The position numbers and the translations under genes were made by a program. The notes beneath the pieces were generated by a model that saw only the letters and a program-made list of their open reading frames with translations, was not told the origin of the DNA and searched no databases. From positions 1,054,001 to 1,118,000 of the forward strand of contig NZ_CP041666.1 in assembly GCF_007301515.1 (NCBI RefSeq): a stretch of DNA of 64,000 nt. The letters are read 5' to 3'. Numbering within the stretch: the first letter of the stretch is position 1; every line of letters begins with the position of its first letter. This DNA is from Radiobacillus deserti (GTDB lineage Bacteria; Bacillota; Bacilli; Bacillales; Amphibacillaceae). This document shows positions 15,080 through 22,299 of this stretch, piece after piece.

Positions 15080-16414
15080 TTAGCTGAACCGATTTACTTT
15101 TTGGTTATGAAGATAAAATCCGTATCTGTAAGGATAAGATAGGATATGTTTCATCTTTTTTCGAATAGAGGGATGATCAAAAACATGAAAGCCAGGTTTG
15201 GAGTTTGCTTCGAACAACCAGGCTTTTCCTTCCTGATCAATACCAAAGTCAAACCCAAATTCTCCAACGGGATGGGCCATTCTTCGCTCCAAGCCTTGGC
15301 AGAGCTTCAGTGTAAGACTAGACAGCTTTGTTTGAATTCGTTTTGCTTCTTCTGCTGAGAATAGTTCTTCTAATGTATGGATACTGCCACCACGTTGAAC
15401 GTGCGTAGTTAAGCTTCCTTTTCCAGCAAATTTTGCTGCTATTAAAGTAACTTCCCAGCTATTTCGATCATTCTTATTTGCATGAACTCGGAAATCAATG
15501 GGACTGTTTTGTTTTTGGATTAGAGAAATAGCTTGTTGGGCAACATACCCTTTAAAGCCATTCGGAAATTGTTGTTGAAAGAATGCTTCATCTTCCTCGT
15601 AGCGAATCACTTTTGCTTGATTTTGGATATAATACCTTACTTCAAGTTCCCCGTTTTCTAGCTTGGTGCACTGAACAATCCCTTTTCCAACGCTACCGTG
15701 GACAGGTTTTATATATAATGGGTACTTGGTCAGCAGGCTCTGAATTTTTTGTTTGGAAGGGTGAAGCGTAGTTTCAGGTAAAAGAAATGAGTAATCTGTA
15801 TCCTTCATGACTTTTTCATGAATCTCCCATTTGTTAAAAAAACCATCATTGAAAAATGAAGACTTTTGTTTAAGTCCTTTCATTACTTTCCCTACTTGGG
15901 GATGATGTTCAATCTTTCGATTAGGAAGACGGTTATAAATCACAGGCGGTATTGGTCCTACTTTTTGCACCCATTTGTTATGTTTATACAAATATCCATG
16001 TACTACATTTTGTTCTAGATGAACATGCTGATGGCCAAAAAAGATAGTTTCAAATCCTAATTCTTCTCCGGCTAGACTCATTTGTTCAAAAAGCTTTGTT
16101 CTTGGTCCTAAAAGTGGACCATGGTGAGAAAAACCTGCAAGAAAAACTCCTAGTGTTATCGGAATGATACATACGTTTTCCTTTATATGAATGTTAGTCC
16201 TTATAGAGTTTGGAAATTTTATTGCAGACTTCAATGCAGATGACATATATATGGTAGATGCTTGTTTCTTATGGGCGAAGCATTCCACTGGTTCCATACT
16301 CGGTCCGTATTGAATGTGTTGAATAGACTGAAAGGTAGAATACGCAGATTGTGGGACAATGATTCTTCTTCGCTTTCCAGGATAAAATTTTATTTGATAC
16401 GTTCGTGTAGTAAT
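15080..16414 (-). CDS. YheC/YheD family spore coat-associated ATP-grasp protein, probable AUU start
   Basis: An ATP-grasp ligase-like protein of the endospore coat family. The C-terminal domain shows LYIKPVHGSVGKGI, DFRVHANKN, GEFGFDFGIDQEGKAWLFEANSKPG, the usual ATP-grasp lysine, arginine and acidic metal-binding segments. The first in-frame ATG is at 16297 (405 residues) but has only a poor ribosome site and truncates the N-terminal beta domain. Upstream codons stay open to 16414, where an ATT lies nine bases after AGGAGG; no ATG, GTG or TTG exists between. From that ATT the protein is 444 residues with a plausible YheD-type N-terminus (FYPGKRRRIIVPQSA). Both starts are offered; I favour AUU. 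Confidence 0.75.
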   Translation of the reverse strand: MTTRTYQIKFYPGKRRRIIVPQSAYSTFQSIQHIQYGPSMEPVECFAHKKQASTIYMSSALKSAIKFPNSIRTNIHIKENVCIIPITLGVFLAGFSHHGPLLGPRTKLFEQMSLAGEELGFETIFFGHQHVHLEQNVVHGYLYKHNKWVQKVGPIPPVIYNRLPNRKIEHHPQVGKVMKGLKQKSSFFNDGFFNKWEIHEKVMKDTDYSFLLPETTLHPSKQKIQSLLTKYPLYIKPVHGSVGKGIVQCTKLENGELEVRYYIQNQAKVIRYEEDEAFFQQQFPNGFKGYVAQQAISLIQKQNSPIDFRVHANKNDRNSWEVTLIAAKFAGKGSLTTHVQRGGSIHTLEELFSAEEAKRIQTKLSSLTLKLCQGLERRMAHPVGEFGFDFGIDQEGKAWLFEANSKPGFHVFDHPSIRKKMKHILSYPYRYGFYLHNQKVNRFS

Positions 16415-16570
16415 ATGTTGTCCCCTCCTTCACATATAGTAAAATGTTGTGTAGCCTCATAGCTAGTACTTTATCTTTATATGTATATGTAGGACTTCTC
16501 AACACATGCCAAGAGTCTTATACTAGTAGCGAGTATGCATGGTTAACAATAAATAGAAAGGTCGATATAT

Positions 16571-17704
16571 ATGGGATTTTTACTCGTATTATTTATGATT
16601 TTCATTGGTGCTTTAATTGGGGGTGTTACAAACTCCATTGCGATAAAGATGCTTTTTCGCCCGTATGAAGCAAAATACTTAGGAAAATGGAAAGTTCCGT
16701 TTACCCCTGGACTTATTCCAAAGCGAAGGGAAGAGCTAGCGAAACAATTAGGTAGAATGGTGGTCGAGCATTTGCTTACCCCGGCGGGGATGAAAAGAAG
16801 GTTGGAAAACAGTCGGTTTAAACAGAATGTTTCGGAATGGATAACAACAGAGATTAATAAGGTGTATAACTCCAATCAGTCTCTGCTTTCTATTCTTCAT
16901 TCCATTGGAATCTCTGTTTCGGAAAGACAAGTGAAGGGAGTCATCCATGGCTTTGGAAAGAAAAAGCTACAAAACTTCGTAGAAAGGAACGGAGAACGAA
17001 GCCTCCGACAATTATTAGGAGCGAGGAGCTTAGAGAAGTCGGAGAGGCAGATTGAGCAGCTTTCTTCTTACATTCAGAAAGCACTTGTTCAGTATGTTGG
17101 AGGATCGGAAGCTCGTCAAAAAATATCGGATATCATTCAAGCTTATTTAGGTGGTCGAGGATTTTTAGGGAATATGATTTCCTCTTTTTTAGGGAATAAC
17201 AGTCTTGCTGATCATATTCAACCATTAATTGTACAATATATAGAATCCGAGGATGGAAAAGAAATGTTGGAGCGACTTCTTTCGAGCGAATGGGAGAAGG
17301 TATTAGATAAAAACGTATATACCATCGCCAATCTTATTGGGGAAGAAACACTAGATTCTGTTATCCAGATGATTAGTGATCAAATTGTACCTGAAGGAAA
17401 GCTAGATCAACCATTAATAGAATGGTTACCTTCACATATACCACAATTCATTAACCAAAGGGTAGTTCCAACTCTTGTAGAAAAAGCAACGGATATACTA
17501 ATTCATCAAATGGACGTGTTGTTCCATTCATTAAAAATTGAAGAGATTGTGGAAGCAGAAGTTGCTTCTTTTCCCATTCAGCGTGTGGAACAACTTGTAT
17601 TAAATATATCACGCCGAGAATTTAAAATGATAACGTATTTGGGAGCATTACTTGGAGGTATAATTGGACTAGTCCAGGGTATCATTGTCTTAATTCTCTC
17701 ATAA
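16571..17704 (+). CDS. yheB: DUF445 family membrane protein YheB
   Basis: A 377-residue protein, the size of B. subtilis YheB. An N-terminal membrane helix is followed by the DUF445 hallmark GVTNSIAIKMLFRPYEAKYLGKW and PFTPGLIPKRREELAKQLG (residues 18-60), a long cytoplasmic or surface helical region, and a C-terminal membrane helix (YLGALLGGIIGLVQGIIVLIL). Function unknown; it sits in the conserved yheD-yheB-yheA group and is divergent from the coat gene. ATG 16571 follows AGAAAGG. Confidence 0.9.
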   Translation: MGFLLVLFMIFIGALIGGVTNSIAIKMLFRPYEAKYLGKWKVPFTPGLIPKRREELAKQLGRMVVEHLLTPAGMKRRLENSRFKQNVSEWITTEINKVYNSNQSLLSILHSIGISVSERQVKGVIHGFGKKKLQNFVERNGERSLRQLLGARSLEKSERQIEQLSSYIQKALVQYVGGSEARQKISDIIQAYLGGRGFLGNMISSFLGNNSLADHIQPLIVQYIESEDGKEMLERLLSSEWEKVLDKNVYTIANLIGEETLDSVIQMISDQIVPEGKLDQPLIEWLPSHIPQFINQRVVPTLVEKATDILIHQMDVLFHSLKIEEIVEAEVASFPIQRVEQLVLNISRREFKMITYLGALLGGIIGLVQGIIVLILS

Positions 17705-17781
17705 ATCTCTCTATCACTTTCATTAAGAGTAGGGGTTTGTTATAGTTGGTAGGAATCAAATGCCAACTAGGAGGTAATAAA

Positions 17782-18132
17782 ATGGCAAATATGTACGATA
17801 GCGCGTATGACTTAGAAAAAGCAATTCGCAACAGTGAAGAATTTCAAGGCTTGAAACAAGCATATGAAACGGTAATGGCGGATGAACAAGCGAAGAAAAT
17901 GTTCGATGATTTCCGTAAAACGCAAATTGAACTGCAAGAAAAGCAAATGCAAGGACAAGAAATTACCGAAGAAGAAGTAGAAAAAGCTCGCCAAGTTGTC
18001 GAACTTGTACAACAACATGAACAAATTTCCAACCTGATGGAGCAAGAACAACGTTTAAATGTAGTAATTAATGATGTAAGTCGCATCATTACAAAACCAT
18101 TAGAAGAATTATATGGAGATACGGAACAATAA
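17782..18132 (+). CDS. yheA: YlbF/YmcA family protein YheA
   Basis: A 117-residue, fully helical protein of the YlbF/YmcA superfamily, the same length as B. subtilis YheA. It starts MANMYDSAYDLEKAIRNSEEF and has KARQVVELVQQHEQISNLMEQEQRLN near 75-100. YlbF and YmcA take part in the Y-complex that guides RNase Y; whether YheA does is unknown. ATG 17782 follows AGGAGG; the longer frame from 17746 has no ribosome site. It lies 77 bp after yheB and probably shares its transcript. Confidence 0.9.
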   Translation: MANMYDSAYDLEKAIRNSEEFQGLKQAYETVMADEQAKKMFDDFRKTQIELQEKQMQGQEITEEEVEKARQVVELVQQHEQISNLMEQEQRLNVVINDVSRIITKPLEELYGDTEQ

Positions 18133-18138
18133 TTTGAG

Positions 18139-18174
18139 AAACCTTGTACTCAACGAATGAGACAAGGTTTTTTT
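18139..18174 (+). terminator. Terminator after yheA
   Basis: AACCTTGT and ACAAGGTT form the stem, followed by seven T. Confidence 0.75.
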
Positions 18175-18299
18175 ATTTAAGCATTTTTAAAAAAATTCTT
18201 TTACATATTTTGACCAAAACCTTTTATATAACGTTTATAATATTTAAGGGAACTTTTTTATTATGTAACTCGTAGAAAGGAACAGAAAGGAGTGGAACG

Positions 18300-19199
18300 A
18301 TGAGCTTAAAAATTAACCAAGTAACCAAACGGTTCGGTTCATTCACTGCAGTGGATAACCTATCCATTGAGATTCCAGAAAAGCAAATTTTCGGTTTTTT
18401 AGGTGCTAATGGAGCAGGGAAAACGACGACATTTCGAATGATTCTCGGACTCATTGATGCAACAGAGGGAGAGATTTCTTGGAATGATAACCCGATTAAC
18501 TATAGTAATAGTGACCTCATCGGGTATTTACCAGAGGAAAGAGGACTGTATCCAAAATTAAAAGTAGTGGATCAAATTGTGTACTTAGGAAAGCTTCGTG
18601 GCATGCAGAAAAAGGATATCATCCATGAATTGCGACATTGGTTAGAGCTTTTTCGTATTACAGAATATGAAAACAAAAAGGTAGAAGAGCTTTCGAAAGG
18701 AAACCAACAAAAAATTCAATTTATTTCTGCTGTTATACATAAGCCTGAATTGTTAATTTTAGACGAACCATTCTCTGGTTTAGACCCAGTGAATGTAGAG
18801 CTGTTAAAAAAAGCAGTTGTAGATTTAAAAGAACAAGGCACTTCGATAGTATTTTCTTCCCATAGAATGGAGCACGTAGAGGAGCTTTGTGAGTTTTTAT
18901 GTATTATGCAACACGGGAAACCAGTTGTTCATGGCTCTTTAAAGGAAATTAAACGCTCTTTCGGGAAAAAGAACTTATTTATTCATGCGGATTTTGATTT
19001 AACTTTCTTAGAATCTATGAACGGTGTAGTGAAATTTAAAAAAGTAGCAGAAGGCTGTGAGTTACAAATCGATAAAGAGGAAGTTTCCCAACAAGTGTTT
19101 GAAGCCCTTCAAGGAAAAGGATTTATTCGCAAATTCGCCTTAGAAGAGCCATCTCTAAATGATATATTCATTGAGAAAGCAGGTGAGTCCTATGAATAA
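18300..19199 (+). CDS. yhaQ: ABC exporter ATP-binding protein YhaQ
   Basis: A 299-residue ABC ATPase of the NatA-like export class. Walker A GANGAGKTT is at about residues 36-44, the signature is the variant LSKGNQQK near 134, Walker B LLILDEPFSGLD near 154-165, and the H-loop SSHRMEH near 190. The long C-terminal tail is typical of drug/sodium exporter ATPases. It overlaps the permease yhaP by eight bases, so the two are translationally coupled. ATG 18300 follows AAAGGAGTGG. The B. subtilis pair is of unknown substrate; sodium export is a similarity-based suggestion. Confidence 0.88.
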   Translation: MSLKINQVTKRFGSFTAVDNLSIEIPEKQIFGFLGANGAGKTTTFRMILGLIDATEGEISWNDNPINYSNSDLIGYLPEERGLYPKLKVVDQIVYLGKLRGMQKKDIIHELRHWLELFRITEYENKKVEELSKGNQQKIQFISAVIHKPELLILDEPFSGLDPVNVELLKKAVVDLKEQGTSIVFSSHRMEHVEELCEFLCIMQHGKPVVHGSLKEIKRSFGKKNLFIHADFDLTFLESMNGVVKFKKVAEGCELQIDKEEVSQQVFEALQGKGFIRKFALEEPSLNDIFIEKAGESYE

Positions 19200-20448
19200 G
19201 TTTTGGATTGTTCTTTCTCATACGTATTTGAGCAGACTAAAGACGAAATCCTTTCTATTTACAACAGCACTAACGATTCTTTTAATTGTTGCAGTTGGAA
19301 ATATCCAAACGATTATAGAGTCTTTCGGTGGGGACGAAGCGACGAAGGTAGCAGTCATCGATGAGTCTGGCCAATTATATGAATCACTAGATGAATCTCT
19401 TCAAGTTGGAGATGCAGATATAGAATTAGAAAATTATGATGGCACACTAGAGCAAGGTAAAGAGCTAGTAAGCTCTGAAGAACTAGACGGATTACTTCAT
19501 ATTAAGGTAAACGATCAACAAATTCCTGAAGCTACTTACTTTGCAAACAAAGTATCCACGGCAGGAGAAACCGACGTGTTGGAGCAAAATCTACAACAGT
19601 TAAAAGTCGCCATCTCTGCAAATAATGCAGGCATTGAACAGGCTACTGTGCAAGAAATTTTTGCCCCGGTAACATTCGATAAAGTATCACTTGAAGAAAA
19701 TGCTAAAACAGAAGAAGAATTAAATACAACACGTGGTATTGTGTATGTTATGCTGTTCATGCTTTACATTGCAGTTATTATGTATGGAAATATGATTGCA
19801 ATGGATATTGCAAACGAAAAAGCATCAAGAGTTATGGAAATCCTAATTTCCAGCATGCCTCCAGTAAGTCAGATGTTTGCGAAAATTTTTGGCATTGCGT
19901 TGTTAGGTATTACCCAAGTAGGAGTATTTGTAGTAGCAGGCTATGTCATGCTATCAATGAAAAAAGATGAATTAACAGGTGGAGTGTTTGAGTACTTTGG
20001 TCTTGCGGATGCTGGTATATCTACCTTCGTCTATGCGATTGTTTTCTTCTTGCTAGGTTATTTATTATATGCGACGTTATCTGCTATGCTAGGTTCCTTG
20101 GTAAGTAGAATGGAAGAAATTAATCAGATGATGGCACCGGTAATTTATCTTATCATGATAGCTTTCTTTATTGCGATGTTTGTCGGCTTAAACAACCCAG
20201 AGTCTCAGGTTGTTACGGTAACATCCTTCATTCCATTCTTCACGCCTATGCTTATGTTTTTAAGAGTAGGGATGCTAGATATTCCTTTCTGGGAGATTGC
20301 GATTTCCATTGGGATTATGATTGCATCTATTGCACTTCTAGGTATAATAGGTGGAAGAGTATATCGTGGCGGTGTGCTTATGTATGGAAAATCTGCTTCT
20401 ATTAAAGACTTCAAAAAAGCATTGGAGCTGTCTAAAAAAGATAAGTAA
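19192..20448 (+). CDS. yhaP: ABC exporter permease YhaP
   Basis: A 418-residue membrane protein with one N-terminal helix, an extracellular domain of about 170 residues (rich in Asp/Glu) and a group of five or six C-terminal helices: the ABC-2 permease layout of NatB/YhaP. ATG 19192 is inside the end of yhaQ (ATGAATAA overlap); the longer frame from 19159 is only an overlap shadow. A terminator follows. Substrate unknown. Confidence 0.88.
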   Translation: MNKFWIVLSHTYLSRLKTKSFLFTTALTILLIVAVGNIQTIIESFGGDEATKVAVIDESGQLYESLDESLQVGDADIELENYDGTLEQGKELVSSEELDGLLHIKVNDQQIPEATYFANKVSTAGETDVLEQNLQQLKVAISANNAGIEQATVQEIFAPVTFDKVSLEENAKTEEELNTTRGIVYVMLFMLYIAVIMYGNMIAMDIANEKASRVMEILISSMPPVSQMFAKIFGIALLGITQVGVFVVAGYVMLSMKKDELTGGVFEYFGLADAGISTFVYAIVFFLLGYLLYATLSAMLGSLVSRMEEINQMMAPVIYLIMIAFFIAMFVGLNNPESQVVTVTSFIPFFTPMLMFLRVGMLDIPFWEIAISIGIMIASIALLGIIGGRVYRGGVLMYGKSASIKDFKKALELSKKDK

Positions 20449-20457
20449 TGTAAGCTG

Positions 20458-20485
20458 AAGGAATCGCAGTAGTGCGATTCCTTTT
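20458..20485 (+). terminator. Terminator after yhaP
   Basis: AAGGAATCGCA and TGCGATTCCTT around GTAG, followed by TTC. The T-run is short. Confidence 0.6.
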
Positions 20486-20505
20486 CTATAAGGAGAGATT
20501 AGTAA

Positions 20506-20910
20506 GTGAAATGGGAACTTGGAGAATACGAAATTGATACAGATTCTAGAAGGTTAGATATAGATAAGTTATTTTTTCTACTTTCAAACTCTTATTGGGC
20601 AAAGGAACGTCCAAGAGCTACCGTGGAGGAAAGCATAAAACACTCTTTGAATTTTGGTATATATAAACGAAAGGAGCAGATTGGTTTTGCGCGAGTTATC
20701 ACGGATAAAGCTGTATTCTCTTGGTTAATGGATGTAATTATTGAAGATTCCTACCGAGGAGAAGGGTTAGGGAAATGGCTTGTGCAGACGATTCTTGAAC
20801 ATCCAGATGTGAAGTTAACCTCAATAGGATTGGCCACTAAAGATGCCCACACTTTATACGAAAAATATGGCTTTGAGCATAAAGAAATGATGAGGAGACC
20901 TAGACCTTAG
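20506..20910 (+). CDS. GNAT family N-acetyltransferase
   Basis: A 134-residue GNAT protein. The acetyl-CoA loop reads YRGEGLGKWLVQ near residues 84-95 and the end is LYEKYGFEHKEMMRRP. The start is GTG 20506, with AAGGAGA eleven bases upstream. It lies between terminators as a single gene. This compact subclass (start, RP ending) is common in bacilli; the substrate is unknown. Confidence 0.8.
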   Translation: MKWELGEYEIDTDSRRLDIDKLFFLLSNSYWAKERPRATVEESIKHSLNFGIYKRKEQIGFARVITDKAVFSWLMDVIIEDSYRGEGLGKWLVQTILEHPDVKLTSIGLATKDAHTLYEKYGFEHKEMMRRPRP

Positions 20911-20916
20911 CAAAGC

Positions 20917-20943
20917 AAAAGAGTGCGTCACGCACTCTTTTTT
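20917..20943 (+). terminator. Terminator after the acetyltransferase gene
   Basis: AAAAGAGTGCG and CGCACTCTTTT around TCA, followed by more T. Confidence 0.8.
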
Positions 20944-21065
20944 GGTTTGGAAAATGCACCGAGGGACGATTCTATAGATTTTCTAAGCGCACTATAATCG
21001 AACGTGCATTCGCTTTTCGTTTCTGTTAAAATGAAGGAAAAATTATATTCGGGAAGGATTTACCA

Positions 21066-22295
21066 ATGACAAAAGGAACCATCAAATTTATTCATTGTGC
21101 AGACCTCCATTTAGATAGTCCATTCAAAGGATTAAGCAACATGTCTCCGAAAAAATACAATGATGTTCAAGCAAGTACATTTACAGCACTTTCTCGTTTA
21201 GTACGTCTAGCAATCAACGAACAAGTAGACTTTGTATTAATAGTAGGAGATATCTTTGATAAAGAATTGTTATCTTTGAAGGCTCAAATAAAATTCAAAG
21301 AAGCGATGGAGCAATTACATCGACAGCATATTCCCGTATTTGCATCTTTTGGAAACCATGATTATGTAGGTCAACGATCCTTGGCTGTGACGCTACCAGA
21401 AAACGTCAAACTATTTGAGTCAGAGGAAGTCTCTCATTATCCGTTTATAAAGGATGGGAAACGTTTAGCACACATTTACGGGTTTAGTTATAAGGAACGA
21501 GAGGTAAGAACAAATAAATCTAGTGAGTATGTTCGAATGGAAGGAGCCCCTTTTCACATTGCAACTTTACATGGGAGCTTTTCTACAAATAAGGAGCATG
21601 ACGTGTATGCACCGTTTCAAATAAGTGATCTAGATAGCAAACCGTTTGACTATTGGGCACTCGGCCATATACACAAACGGGATGTTTTGAAGACAGACCC
21701 TTTTATTGTGTATCCAGGTAATATCCAAGGAAGATCAAAAAAGGAAACTGGGGAAAAGGGCTGTTATGTGGTGGAGATGGACGAATCAACGACAGAACTT
21801 TCTTTTTTTCCTTTACAGGACATTCGTTTTGAGACCCTCGAATTAGATATTCGCCATTGTATGAATATAGGGGATGTTGCGGCTGTTCTGCACCAAAATA
21901 TCCAACATTACAAGGGTGGAAAATATATACTTACGATTCAATTTTTAGGGCTGTCTTCTAACTTGAGAAATTGGCATGTGACAGGGCAAGTAGCAGATAT
22001 AATGGAGTTAGAGAATGAAAGAGATGATTTTTCAATGGAAGAATGGATTCATATTGAAGGATATAAATTAAGCTATTATCAGGACCCGTCTGACCAATCA
22101 GAGGAGCAGCTTGGCTTTCGTAAAGAAGTGTTTCGCTCTTTACAGGAAGAGGTACAGATTCAAGAAATCATACAACCGCTTGTACAACATAAACAAGTTC
22201 GTAAATATCTTGATGCTTTCACAGAAGCGGAACAGGAAGAGTTAAAAGAAGCCACTAAAGAATTAATTATGGAGCAGTTAACAAAGGAAGGGTAA
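21066..22295 (+). CDS. yhaO: DNA repair exonuclease YhaO (SbcD/Mre11-like)
   Basis: A 409-residue calcineurin-type metallophosphoesterase. The nuclease motifs are in order: HCADLHLDSPF near residues 11-21, VGDIFDKE near 61-68, FGNHDYVG near 97-104, ATLHGSF near 165 and ALGHIHKRDV near 198-207. It forms a nuclease/ATPase pair with the next gene, yhaN, four bases downstream, as SbcD with SbcC or Mre11 with Rad50. ATG 21066 is preceded by GGGAAGGA. Acts on DNA ends in repair; whether the nuclease is free or membrane linked depends on YhaN. Confidence 0.9.
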   Translation: MTKGTIKFIHCADLHLDSPFKGLSNMSPKKYNDVQASTFTALSRLVRLAINEQVDFVLIVGDIFDKELLSLKAQIKFKEAMEQLHRQHIPVFASFGNHDYVGQRSLAVTLPENVKLFESEEVSHYPFIKDGKRLAHIYGFSYKEREVRTNKSSEYVRMEGAPFHIATLHGSFSTNKEHDVYAPFQISDLDSKPFDYWALGHIHKRDVLKTDPFIVYPGNIQGRSKKETGEKGCYVVEMDESTTELSFFPLQDIRFETLELDIRHCMNIGDVAAVLHQNIQHYKGGKYILTIQFLGLSSNLRNWHVTGQVADIMELENERDDFSMEEWIHIEGYKLSYYQDPSDQSEEQLGFRKEVFRSLQEEVQIQEIIQPLVQHKQVRKYLDAFTEAEQEELKEATKELIMEQLTKEG

Positions 22296-22299
22296 CAGG

